From positions 1 through 36,422 of the forward strand of contig JARLFZ010000035.1 in NCBI GenBank assembly GCA_031296305.1: a DNA stretch of 36,422 bases. Reading direction: 5' to 3'. This DNA is from Occallatibacter sp. GTDB taxonomy: Bacteria; Acidobacteriota; Terriglobia; Terriglobales; Acidobacteriaceae. Numbering within the stretch: the first letter of the stretch is position 1; every line of letters starts with the position of its first letter. Under the pieces are notes generated by a model. The model saw only the letters and a program-made list of their open reading frames with translations. It had not been told where the DNA came from and made no database searches. The position numbers and the translations under genes were made by a program. Below are positions 22,130 through 30,355 of the stretch, in pieces.

Positions 22130-23314
22130 GTGGAAACTCGCAAGCCAGCGCCGCTGAAAGCTCTAACAGGCTTGCGCTGCTTCGCGGCCATCAACATCGT
22201 TCTTTTCCACTTCTCCAATCCCCAGTGGTTCAATTTCAACTTCTACTTTCCCTCGCCTTTTATGGCGGGCTCGCTGCACATTCCCGTGCTTCTGGCGCCG
22301 GTGGTCAACGCGGGCTTCATCTCCGTGAGCTATTTCATCCTGCTCTCAGGATTTGTGCTTGGCTATAACTACAACGAGCGGGCGCGCAACGGGGAACTGG
22401 ATCGCAAACGCTTCTGGGAGGCGCGCTTTACCCGTATCTATCCCATTTACCTTCTGAGCTTGTTGCTGAGCCTTGGGACCCTGGGGGCGGAGTACCGATC
22501 CCACACGCACGCCATGTTCTGGACGGGGGTGGTGCTGACTCCGCTGCTGCTTCAGGGGTTTGTTCCGGCGGTGGCCACGTTCTTGAACACGCCGGCGTGG
22601 ACCATGTCGGCTGAAGCCTTCTACTACGTTCTTTTTCCGTGGCTGGCGCGCGCCAAAAAGCCTGGGCGCATAGGGCCGTACATTGCGAAACTGGCGGGTG
22701 TTTGGGTGCTGGGACTGGTGCCGGGCGCACTTTATATGGCCTTCAATCCCGACGGCATCGCTCATCCCGACCGCTGGAGTTACGGGCCGTGGCTGTGGGC
22801 GCTGAAATACACGCCGTACGCGCATGTTTTCAGTTTTGTCTTTGGCGTAATGCTGGCCAACCTGAACGCGATGATCCCGCGCGCGAGCCACGTACGCCTA
22901 TGGCTCGGAGTGGGCGGCTTTGTGGGACTTTACGGAATCCTGTGCCTGGGGCCGCTGGTTCCTTACGCCATCATCCACGACGGCCTGCTGATGCCGCTGT
23001 TTGCCTTTATCGTGCTGGGGTTGGCGGGAGAGAATCCGCTGGCGCGCGCGCTGGGCGTGCGGCCGCTGGTGTTTGTGGGCGAAGCCAGCTACTGTCTCTA
23101 TCTGCTGCACTTCAACCTTTGGAACATGATTCACGGCTCGCATGTGCTGGAGGCGCTGGGGCTGAGCCGCTTCGATCCCTGGCTCAGTTACGTTCTGCTG
23201 GTCGTACTGGCGCTGGCGGCGCTGCACTTTATTGAGAAACCGGCGCAGCGCAAATTGCGCGAGTGGATGCATGCAACGAATGTGGTGAAAGAGGCTGTGG
23301 TTCGCAGCCAATAG
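22130..23314 (+). CDS. Acyltransferase 3 family membrane protein (OafA/YrhL type)
   Basis: A 394-residue polytopic membrane protein starting with GTG at 22130; GGAG lies about 14 bp upstream, rather far. The N-terminal segment LKALTGLRCFAAINIVLFHF contains the conserved Arg and the His (H27) needed for O-acyl transfer in this family. GFVLGYNY and RKRFWEARFTRIYPIYLLSLLLS follow, and about ten hydrophobic helices continue to the end, with a C-terminal FVGEASYCLYLLHF block typical of OafA-like proteins. Such proteins acetylate or succinylate cell-surface glycans or antibiotics; the acceptor is unknown. The terminator at 23401 follows. Confidence 0.92.
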   Translation: METRKPAPLKALTGLRCFAAINIVLFHFSNPQWFNFNFYFPSPFMAGSLHIPVLLAPVVNAGFISVSYFILLSGFVLGYNYNERARNGELDRKRFWEARFTRIYPIYLLSLLLSLGTLGAEYRSHTHAMFWTGVVLTPLLLQGFVPAVATFLNTPAWTMSAEAFYYVLFPWLARAKKPGRIGPYIAKLAGVWVLGLVPGALYMAFNPDGIAHPDRWSYGPWLWALKYTPYAHVFSFVFGVMLANLNAMIPRASHVRLWLGVGGFVGLYGILCLGPLVPYAIIHDGLLMPLFAFIVLGLAGENPLARALGVRPLVFVGEASYCLYLLHFNLWNMIHGSHVLEALGLSRFDPWLSYVLLVVLALAALHFIEKPAQRKLREWMHATNVVKEAVVRSQ

Positions 23315-23400
23315 CGGTGGACGCGGGGTTGCGCTTTCCTCGCATCTCAAAATCGAAATGTGGTCCACCTGGTGTTGTGGGGAGTTTGCTTTGTGCAAGA

Positions 23401-23428
23401 AAAAGCCCAGCTCTGCGGCTGGGCTTTT
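23401..23428. terminator. Bidirectional intrinsic terminator
   Basis: AAAAGCCCAGC and GCTGGGCTTTT form a perfect 11-bp stem with a 6-nt loop, flanked by A and T runs. It lies between the convergent acyltransferase and first propeller lipoprotein genes. Confidence 0.9.
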
Positions 23429-23465
23429 CATTTTCTTACTGAAACCTGATCCGGGAAACCAATTC

Positions 23466-24677
23466 CTACTTGGTGATGGACTGCGTAGCATGATTGCCGT
23501 GGGGAACGGAGATGACCGCCGTGGGGTACGCGCCGGTGGGATAAGGCGTGGCCTGCGTGGTGTTCAAAGCGCCGGTCTCGGGATTGAGCTTGAAGCCGGA
23601 GAGCGAGTTGTCCAGGCGGTTGGCGGTGTAGACGTAGCGGCCCAGTGAGGGCTCGATGGTTATTGAAACCGGGTCGGTAGCGGTGGAGTTTCCAGCCCCC
23701 GAGGTAGCGGCCACGATGGTGGAAGGAGTGCCGGTGGGCAGGGAGATGGAGTACTCCGAGACCGAGTTGTCCAGCGAGTTGGTGATGTACATATAAATGC
23801 CGCGCGGATCGACGGTGATGGAGGTCGGCTCGTTGCCGGTCTTGAACGGCCCGTTGATCATGAAGCTGAGCACGTTGGTGGACAGCACCGTGTAGCCGAT
23901 GAGCTCATTGGAAGCGTAGTCGGTGACAAAAACGAAACGGCTGGTGGGATCGGTAGCCAGCGCAGAGGGCTTGACGCCGGCCTGATAGGGACTGCCGGAG
24001 ACAGCGGTGAGTGCGCCACTGGAGCCAACCGAGTAGCCGAAGACCCAGCCGGGGTTGGCGTTGCTGGATGTGGTTCCACCCGGGTTGTAAGCCGACTGGT
24101 CATAAGCCGCCACGTACACCGCATTGTTGTTGAAGAGGGCGACGACACCGGTGGGAAGGATGGTGTCGGTGGGGTAACCGGGAAGTGTGAGCGAAACCGT
24201 CGCGGTCGCGCTGCCGATTTTACCGCTGCTGAGGGCATATTCCGTCAGCGTGGCGGAACTGGTTCCCGAAATCACGTACAGGAAGGTATTCGCCTGATTG
24301 ACTGCCAAGTACACCGGAGTGTTGGGCAGGGTAATCGAGTCCGCCAGCGTCAATGTGCCGCTATCGGCGATAGTGAAGTGCACCACGGATTTATTGCCCT
24401 GGTTGGCGACATAAAGATTGAGGTAGTCCGAAGTCATGGCCATGGCCACCGGGCTGGTGCCGCCCGAAGCGATGGGAGTGATAGCCGAGCGGATGGCGCC
24501 CGATTGCGCATCGGTGGCGTAGCCATAGATCTGGCCCGCGCTGCCGGCAGAGGCTCCGGCCGAGGCGGCCACGTAAACAAAGTCGATGGTGACAAGCTGG
24601 CAGGCCGTCAGGAGTGTGGCCACAATGAGGCCAACCGCAGAGACCAGAGCGAGCTGGCTCAATTTACTGAACTTCAT
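23466..24677 (-). CDS. Lipoprotein with lactonase/YVTN-like beta-propeller (paralog 1)
   Basis: A 403-residue predicted lipoprotein. The signal ends in the lipobox LLTAC, so Cys26 would be lipid-modified. AAGGA lies 5 nt before the ATG. The mature part has about seven repeated blades in the lactonase/YVTN style: (Y/F)VYVA, GTSPVAMAMTSDYLNLYVANQGNKSV, PSALATDPTSRFVFVTDYASNELIGY, PTSITVDPRGIYMYITNSLDNSVSEY, PVSITIEPSLGRYVYTANRLDNSLSGF. These propellers can bind ligands or act as lactonases; the sequence alone does not decide. It is the last of three tandem paralogs, and its leader shares a hairpin and the sequence around the start with paralog 2. Confidence 0.9.
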   Translation of the reverse strand: MKFSKLSQLALVSAVGLIVATLLTACQLVTIDFVYVAASAGASAGSAGQIYGYATDAQSGAIRSAITPIASGGTSPVAMAMTSDYLNLYVANQGNKSVVHFTIADSGTLTLADSITLPNTPVYLAVNQANTFLYVISGTSSATLTEYALSSGKIGSATATVSLTLPGYPTDTILPTGVVALFNNNAVYVAAYDQSAYNPGGTTSSNANPGWVFGYSVGSSGALTAVSGSPYQAGVKPSALATDPTSRFVFVTDYASNELIGYTVLSTNVLSFMINGPFKTGNEPTSITVDPRGIYMYITNSLDNSVSEYSISLPTGTPSTIVAATSGAGNSTATDPVSITIEPSLGRYVYTANRLDNSLSGFKLNPETGALNTTQATPYPTGAYPTAVISVPHGNHATQSITK

Positions 24678-24693
24678 GCGCTTCCTTCGTCAT

Positions 24694-24715
24694 GGGCTCT
24701 TTGCTTCAAAAGCCC
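24694..24715 (-). promoter_or_regulatory. Leader hairpin of propeller lipoprotein 1
   Basis: GGGCTCTTT and AAAAGCCC pair around a short loop, 17 bp before the ATG. An ATTTTTT run precedes it in the sense strand. Paralog 2 has a similar hairpin at the matching place. Confidence 0.45.
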
Positions 24716-24816
24716 TCAAAAAATCGCGTTTACGTTGCCCCGTGTTTATTGTAAAAGCCGCGTACGGGGTATTGCCAGAACCGGTTCCGCTGCGGGCGCC
24801 GGAGGAAAGCAAGGTC

Positions 24817-26055
24817 TCACTTCGACTGGACGCCGCCTCCGGTGCCATTGTGAGGAATGGCCGCCGCGGCCACGGGCTGGTCGTTGGTGACATACGGCGA
24901 GAACTGGGCGTCGAGCAGGGTACCGGCCGTCGTGCTCAGCTCAAAATCTGAAACCGTGTTGTCGAGAAAATTGACAGTGAAGAGAAAGTGATTCGTGGAA
25001 GGATCGATGCCGATGGCGACCGGCTGGAGGCCGGTGGCGTAACTCTTGATGCGCGTGAGCACGCCGGTGCTGCTCATCGAATAAGCGGTGACGGTGGCGT
25101 CGGTCGAGTTGGCGACGTAGGCATAGGCATACGAGGGATCGACGACTACGCCGGTCGGATCGTTGCCTGCGGGGTAGGGGCTGCCGCTCAACGCGGTGAG
25201 CGCGCCGGCGGAACCGACGGAGTAACCGAGCACGTTGCCGCGCACGGAGTCAGTCACATACAAGTAGGCGCTTTTTGCATCGCTGGCGATGGCGGAAGGC
25301 TTGACGCCGGCAGCGAAGGGCGAACCGGGCACGGCCGTCAACGCACCTCCCGACCCGACGGAGAAGGCGAAAACATAGCCCGCAGAAGGCGTCACCGACG
25401 AGTCGTACGCGATGACATAGACGTAGGCGCCGGAGGCGAGCACATTCACGGCCGTGGGCACGACGACGTGCGAGGCATTGGCGCCGGTGAGCGTCAGCGG
25501 CCAAAATTGGGCGTTCACGGCCGGGTTGTTGACTGCTGTGCCGAGCCCGATCGGCGCACTGCTGGTTGCGGCGGTGAGCTGGTACACCGCGATGGAACCG
25601 GAGCAAGGATCAGCCGGGGAGCAAAGCGGAAGCGGTTGGTAGGTATCCACCACGAAGACGTTGGATTTACTGGCAGCGATGGCCAGGGGGAAGATTCCCG
25701 GAGTGTTGACCGTGTTGTACGGATAGAGCTTGCCATCATTGCCGATGATGAACTGGACGATGGTGTTGTCGTCGTGATTGACGACGAACAGGTTCTGGTC
25801 ATCGGCGGAGACGGCCTCGGCAACGGGGTTGCGGCCTTCAGATGGAAACGGCGAGGTGGGAATCTGGCGCATGCGGCCAGACTCGGAGTTGATCTCGAAA
25901 ACGTCGATCTCGCCGTAGCTGTTGGCGCCGGCCGCTTTTGTGCTGGCCACGAAGACGAAATCCACGGTGAGCGTCTCGCAGGCAGTAATGAGCGAAGCCG
26001 CCACGAGGCTGGCCGCGGCAACCAGCAACAGCTGGCTCGATCTGGAAAACTTCAT
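24817..26055 (-). CDS. Lipoprotein with lactonase/YVTN-like beta-propeller (paralog 2)
   Basis: 412 residues from the ATG at 26055, preferred over the ATG two codons earlier because the aligned start of paralog 1 (GCGCATGAAGTT) falls there. The lipobox is LITAC. The blades again read VFVAS, GRNPVAEAVSADDQNLFVVNHDDNTIVQF, KPSAIASDAKSAYLYVTDSVRGNVLGY, DPTGVVVDPSYAYAYVANSTDATVTAY and PVAIGIDPSTNHFLFTVNFLDNTVSDF. Cys-Ser-Pro-x-x-Pro-Cys (CSPADPC) in one blade is absent from paralog 1. It is a probable surface or periplasmic lipid-anchored protein of unknown role. Its upstream region is AT-rich with repeated GATCAAG sites, unlike the GC-rich surroundings. Confidence 0.9.
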   Translation of the reverse strand: MKFSRSSQLLLVAAASLVAASLITACETLTVDFVFVASTKAAGANSYGEIDVFEINSESGRMRQIPTSPFPSEGRNPVAEAVSADDQNLFVVNHDDNTIVQFIIGNDGKLYPYNTVNTPGIFPLAIAASKSNVFVVDTYQPLPLCSPADPCSGSIAVYQLTAATSSAPIGLGTAVNNPAVNAQFWPLTLTGANASHVVVPTAVNVLASGAYVYVIAYDSSVTPSAGYVFAFSVGSGGALTAVPGSPFAAGVKPSAIASDAKSAYLYVTDSVRGNVLGYSVGSAGALTALSGSPYPAGNDPTGVVVDPSYAYAYVANSTDATVTAYSMSSTGVLTRIKSYATGLQPVAIGIDPSTNHFLFTVNFLDNTVSDFELSTTAGTLLDAQFSPYVTNDQPVAAAAIPHNGTGGGVQSK

Positions 26056-26073
26056 GCGCATCTTTCGTCAGCA

Positions 26074-26089
26074 GGGCCACCCATGGCCC
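26074..26089 (-). promoter_or_regulatory. Leader hairpin of propeller lipoprotein 2
   Basis: GGGCCA and TGGCCC form a 6-bp stem, 18 bp before the ATG, preceded in the sense strand by ATTTTTT and AGGG as in paralog 1. Confidence 0.45.
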
Positions 26090-26100
26090 CTCTAAAAAAT

Positions 26101-26152
26101 CTGGTTTTTGATCAAGTCCATTTTCGATCAAGTCAATTTTTGCTCAAATCAA
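26101..26152 (-). promoter_or_regulatory. AT-rich direct repeats, possible operator upstream of propeller lipoprotein 2
   Basis: Three related segments about 16-17 bp apart (TTTTTGATCAAGTCCAT, TTTCGATCAAGTCAAT, TTTTGCTCAAATCAAG). On the minus strand they read TTGACTTGATC, giving -35-like TTGACT boxes. The spacing of one and a half helix turns suits a repeated protein site. Confidence 0.4.
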
Positions 26153-26275
26153 GGCGCGAGTTGCGAACTGCCGTGCCGGGACTTGAACAGTGTTTTTAGA
26201 GGCTCCGAAGCATCCGGAACTCCCCAAGAGGCGCCGGCCGGCCTTTCGCAATTGGGCCGGCGGCGCCGCGTGGCT

Positions 26276-27673
26276 TTATCCGGTACGCCCGTCCACCAGG
26301 CACCATGTCGGCTGACCCTTGAGGGTCCAGGTCGACGTAGAGCGCATTTGTCTCAGGTCGCCGGTGTCGGGATCGAGCGCGCGTCCCGTGACGGTGGAGT
26401 CATATTCGTTGGCGGTGTAGACGAACTGACTCGAGGGATCTTCGACGATACACTGCGGGCCCGACCCGGAGCCAAAAGGCTGGTCGCCAATGAACTGCAA
26501 CTCATAGGAAGGCGCGGTGAAGATATCGTACCCGGCAATGCCGCTCTGCGGGTTGTTGCCGGTAATGTTATTGCCCTGGTTGGCAACGTACAGGTACTTT
26601 CCCTTCGACTCGACCAGGATTTGGATGGGATTGGCCAGCGTACCCGTGTCAGGAAAAACGCCGCTGGGTTGGGCCTGCAACGCGCCGCCGGTGCCCGTGG
26701 TGAAGGGCAGGATCTGTCCGGGGTAGGTGCCTGCGGGGAATGGACACGTGCTGGAACTGCAGGCGATGGTGAGTGGCTCGTTGTCGAGGACGTAAATAAC
26801 GCTGTTGGCATTCACAATGGAGTTGCCCTGATGGATGCCTAACGGCTGCACACTGTTCTGGCTCAGCGTTAGCTGGCCGTTGGAGGAGTAGGAGTACGGC
26901 CAGACCGAGGTGCCACCGGTATACGGGTAGGAGGTGGGCGCCTGCGCACCGGTGAGGGTGAGGAGGAATTGGCCGCTGAGAACGAAATCGACAGGATTGG
27001 CGGGAACCGGGAAGTAAGTGAGCGCGGAGCCGTTGTTCGCAGTCACCTGGGCATTGACAACCAGCGACAAGCGGCCGGTGGTCTGGTTGATCTGGAAGAC
27101 CGTAATGTCGCCGCAGGTGTAAGTCGGGGCCGCCGTGGCGCCAAGAGCGCGCGCGCAGTTGTCGGTGCTAGATGGGCTGGCGTTATCCGGCGCGTCGTGG
27201 TCCAGAACCAGCAGATAATTGCCCGTTGAGTCTACGATAAGCCGGAAAGGGTTCTGGCCCTGGGTGAAGAAGGTTTCCTGGGGCGTCAGGACGCCATTGC
27301 CGCCTACGGCAAACTCGGTGATGTTGGCGTTCTGGCATTCGGCGCTGCCTACGCCATAGCAATTACCGTTGCCGGCGTTGTTCACGCCGCGATTGAGGAC
27401 ATAGAGGAAGCGGCTACCAAGGGTGAGGACGGCGCGGACCGGGTTGGCACCCCCCGAAGAGACTGGCAGGAGGTCAATGGGGGCCAGGGTACCGACGTTG
27501 TGGTCGATCCGATAGCCGGAGACGATGCCGCTGTTTCCAGACGAGGCGGTGACGGTTCCCGTTACATACAAGAAGCCAACCGTATAACTCTCAACGCAAG
27601 ACGTTATGCCAAAGATGATGCCTGCAGAGAGGACGCCCATCAAAAGCGCCTTGCCGAATTTCGTAAACCTCAT
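26276..27673 (-). CDS. Lipoprotein with lactonase/YVTN-like beta-propeller (paralog 3)
   Basis: A 465-residue predicted lipoprotein with the lipobox GITSC. The propeller blades are longer and carry more Cys pairs than in the other two: NCYGVGSAECQ, NCARALGATAAPTYTCGD, ACSSSTCPFPAG. Typical blade sequences are NPFRLIVDSTGNYLLVLDHDAPD, NPIQILVESKGKYLYVANQGNN and PQCIVEDPSSQFVYTANEYDSTVTG. GAAGGAATAGC precedes the ATG as in the paralogs. It is the most divergent and probably first-transcribed member, and may have its own promoter in the 424-bp gap upstream. The roles of the trio are unknown. Confidence 0.88.
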   Translation of the reverse strand: MRFTKFGKALLMGVLSAGIIFGITSCVESYTVGFLYVTGTVTASSGNSGIVSGYRIDHNVGTLAPIDLLPVSSGGANPVRAVLTLGSRFLYVLNRGVNNAGNGNCYGVGSAECQNANITEFAVGGNGVLTPQETFFTQGQNPFRLIVDSTGNYLLVLDHDAPDNASPSSTDNCARALGATAAPTYTCGDITVFQINQTTGRLSLVVNAQVTANNGSALTYFPVPANPVDFVLSGQFLLTLTGAQAPTSYPYTGGTSVWPYSYSSNGQLTLSQNSVQPLGIHQGNSIVNANSVIYVLDNEPLTIACSSSTCPFPAGTYPGQILPFTTGTGGALQAQPSGVFPDTGTLANPIQILVESKGKYLYVANQGNNITGNNPQSGIAGYDIFTAPSYELQFIGDQPFGSGSGPQCIVEDPSSQFVYTANEYDSTVTGRALDPDTGDLRQMRSTSTWTLKGQPTWCLVDGRTG

Positions 27674-28097
27674 GCTATTCCTTCATCCTGGTTAGGCGTG
27701 CGCCGCCAAGTTTGGTCGTTCCCGAGCAGTGCTGGGTTGGGATGGAATCCCTGATGAATTGTAAAAGGCGAGGGCAGGTTGTGCCTAGTTTCTGGCTGGG
27801 ACCGGGCGAAAGCCGCGATTTCCAACACTTCGCCGCCCTGACCCTGGCCCCTCGGCCTGATTCGTTACCCGGCAAACCCACTCTCTGGATGTAATCGCAG
27901 TATAGACGTTCCGAGGGTAGTAATGGGCAGCGATGGTCTTTTGGAAATTTTGTCTGGCGGGCGCGGAGGACTTTCCGCCAGCCGGCAGGAGGGTGCGGTG
28001 TGCCGGCGAGTGCGGGCGTAGACGCCCGCACGACCGCCGGTCTGGATACCGGCGCTACACAAATCAGGAGGCCGGCGGTACGAGTCGGGCCAAGGTC
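27674..28097. other. 424-bp gap with tandem hairpins near its right end
   Basis: No gene is visible between the M13 peptidase stop and the paralog 3 start. Most of it shows no clear structure. At 28011-28030 TGCGGGCGT and ACGCCCGCA form a perfect 9-bp stem with a 2-nt loop, followed by the hairpin and CGCTAC tail at 28037-28058. Together they may terminate the M13 transcript. Confidence 0.6.
28011..28058. repeat. Two adjacent hairpins, second of the GGCGCTAC-tail family
   Basis: A 9-bp perfect hairpin (28011-28030) is followed by CCGGT-CTGGAT-ACCGG (28037-28052) and CGCTAC. The second is a relative of 12901-12921 with compensating stem bases. Confidence 0.65.
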
Positions 28098-30212
28098 CTA
28101 CCAGACGCGGCAGGAGTTCTCGGGGTACATCGGCTGGCCTTTTTTGCAGCCAAAGGCTTTGCCGAATTCATCGAAGTTCTGGACTGCGCCATTGACGCGC
28201 CAGCGGCCCGGCGAATGCGGATCGGTGAGCGCCCTTTGGCGGGCGATGGCTTCGGTCTGGTTTTCGCACCATACCTGGGCAAAGCCGATAAAGTAGCGCT
28301 GCGCTTCGGTATAGCCATCGATCTTGTCGTCGATGCTCTTATGCTCCTCAGCCAGGGCATCGAGCAGCGCCTGATAGGCGATGTGCAGCCCGCCATTATC
28401 AGCGGTATTCTCGCCCAGCGTGAGGCGTCCGTTCACATTTGCGGCAGGCGTATCGCCGTGTACCGGTGCGGCCACAAAACCGCTGTATTCGTTTGCTTCG
28501 CAGTCGGTGCGCTCGGTAAATGCCTTGCGATCGGCTGGCGTCCACCATTCGCGCAGGTTGCCCTTGCCATCGAACCGCGAGCCTTGGTCGTCAAAGCCAT
28601 GCGTCATCTCATGTCCAATGACTACGCCAATGCCGCCGAAGTTCACCGCGGGGTCGATGGTGAAGTCGAAGAATGGAGGCTGCAGGATGCCGGCCGGGAA
28701 GTTGATGTCGTTGTACGAGGCGTTGTAGTAGGCGTTAACCGTGGGCGGTGTCATGCCCCATTCCTTTTCGTCCACGGGCTTGCCCAGCTTGGCAAAGTCG
28801 TAATTGCGCCGGTAAACGGCCACCCGCTCCACATTTTCCACGAACGTATTGCGGATCACTTTCACGCTCGAGTAATCGCGCCACTTTTCCGGGTAGCCGA
28901 TCTTGTTACGGATCATGGTCAATTTTTCTTCGGCGGCCTTTCTCGTCTCGTCACTCATCCAGGGCAGGTCGCGCATATCGTCCGCCAAGGCTTTTTCCAG
29001 GGCCGCCACCAGCTTGTCCATGCTGGTTTTGGCGGCTGGAGGAAAGTTCTCCTTCACCCAATCCTGTCCAACGGCCTCGCCCAGCGCCCGGTCAGTGGCT
29101 GAAGTGCACTGCTTCCATCGCGGCTGCGGTTCTTTCTGTCCCGCCAAAACTTGCCCGAAGAATCGGAAGTTTTCGTCATAGAAGGCGCTGGAGAGGCTCT
29201 GGGCATCGCCGTGAAGCACCTGCCAGCGCAAATAGCTCTTCCATGCCGCTAACGGCTCGCTCGCGAGTAGTGCGTTCAGTCCTCTGAAGAAATCGGGCGC
29301 CACCACGTTGAGCGTGTCGAAATGGCCGATACCGATGGTGCTGAAGTATGGTTTCCAGTCGAATTCCGGCGTCAATTTCTGAAAGTCTTCCACGGAGTAA
29401 ATGTGATAAACCTTCTCGGGATCGCGCCGATCTACGCGGGCCATGGAGGCTTTTGCCATGGCGGTCTCAATTTCCATCACCAATGCGGCTTCTTTCGCGG
29501 CCTCATCGGGCGAGTCGCCCGCCAGCACGAACATGTTCTTCATGTGCTCGACGTAGGCGGCGCGGATTTCGGCAAAATGAGGCGAATCGACGATGTAGTA
29601 ATCCCGGTCGGGCAGAGAAATGCCACCCTGGTCGGCTTCGGCAATTTGCTTCGACGAGTCCTTCTCGTCCACGGAGACGCCGAATTCAAAGAACCCGTCG
29701 GACGTGCCGCGATTCTCGAGCCAACTCAGCAGTGCGGGGATACCCTGGAGGCTTTTCAATGCCGCAATCTGCTTCCACGTTCCCTGGATCGGTTCAATGC
29801 CGAGCTTTTCGATTGTGGACGTATCCATGCAGGACGCGTAGAAGTCGCCGTACTGCTTCTGCAGCGGGCTCTTGGGGGCACTGGACGCCGATTCCAGGTC
29901 CTTCCATAGCAGGTACTGATTGCGCAGCAGCAATTCGGAGAAGGACCTCGTCCACCGCGTCTGGTCGGAAGGAATCGGATTGGTCTTCATCCAGTTGCCA
30001 CAGGAGAACTGGTAGAAATCTACGCAGGGGTCGACGTTGGTATCGATCGCGGAGGCGTCGAAGCTCTTCGTCACAGGAGTCGGCGACGGTTTAGACGTGA
30101 TGTCCTGCGCGATGGGCGTGTGTGGTGCGGCGGGCGCCGGCGCAGTCTGGGCCAGCGCGGTGCCGGCGGCAAGAAGAATAAGAGCAGGAGCAATACGGAG
30201 ACAGTGCATCAT
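28098..30212 (-). CDS. Secreted M13 family (neprilysin/PepO-like) zinc metallopeptidase
   Basis: A 704-residue exported peptidase. After a signal (about 1-22, ALAQTAPA) the N-terminal domain starts with DPCVDFYQFSCGNWMKTNPIPSDQTRW, as in neprilysins. The zinc site is HEMTH (534-538, with two His ligands and the catalytic Glu) and ENTAD (E601 third ligand, D605), followed by NGG. The C-terminus SCRVW is the usual M13 ending, where the Trp and Cys are conserved. It should cut small peptides outside the cytoplasm. GAGCGAGG lies 3 bp before the first ATG and 6 bp before the second, so the protein may begin at Met2. Divergent from the pectinesterase. Confidence 0.94.
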   Translation of the reverse strand: MMHCLRIAPALILLAAGTALAQTAPAPAAPHTPIAQDITSKPSPTPVTKSFDASAIDTNVDPCVDFYQFSCGNWMKTNPIPSDQTRWTRSFSELLLRNQYLLWKDLESASSAPKSPLQKQYGDFYASCMDTSTIEKLGIEPIQGTWKQIAALKSLQGIPALLSWLENRGTSDGFFEFGVSVDEKDSSKQIAEADQGGISLPDRDYYIVDSPHFAEIRAAYVEHMKNMFVLAGDSPDEAAKEAALVMEIETAMAKASMARVDRRDPEKVYHIYSVEDFQKLTPEFDWKPYFSTIGIGHFDTLNVVAPDFFRGLNALLASEPLAAWKSYLRWQVLHGDAQSLSSAFYDENFRFFGQVLAGQKEPQPRWKQCTSATDRALGEAVGQDWVKENFPPAAKTSMDKLVAALEKALADDMRDLPWMSDETRKAAEEKLTMIRNKIGYPEKWRDYSSVKVIRNTFVENVERVAVYRRNYDFAKLGKPVDEKEWGMTPPTVNAYYNASYNDINFPAGILQPPFFDFTIDPAVNFGGIGVVIGHEMTHGFDDQGSRFDGKGNLREWWTPADRKAFTERTDCEANEYSGFVAAPVHGDTPAANVNGRLTLGENTADNGGLHIAYQALLDALAEEHKSIDDKIDGYTEAQRYFIGFAQVWCENQTEAIARQRALTDPHSPGRWRVNGAVQNFDEFGKAFGCKKGQPMYPENSCRVW

Positions 30213-30355
30213 ATACCTCGCTCAAAGCGTGAATTGGACGCTTTCTTGAATGAAAGCTGGTGTGGACGAATCAGGCACAGATTGTACTCTGTGGCTGCGG
30301 CGTTGAACAGGCCGGTGCGGATCTAAGAGCTACGGCGGAGAGGTTGTAAAGAGGT

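Noticed and set aside
24988..26199. A 400-codon open frame on the plus strand across the second propeller lipoprotein
   Set aside because: It is antisense to a gene with a clear lipobox and propeller repeats; its translation is Gly/Arg/Asp-rich with no recognisable domain. GC-rich codon use creates such mirror frames.
27933..29102. A 389-codon open frame on the plus strand over the M13 peptidase
   Set aside because: It is the complement of a well-supported metallopeptidase including its zinc site, with no independent signal.
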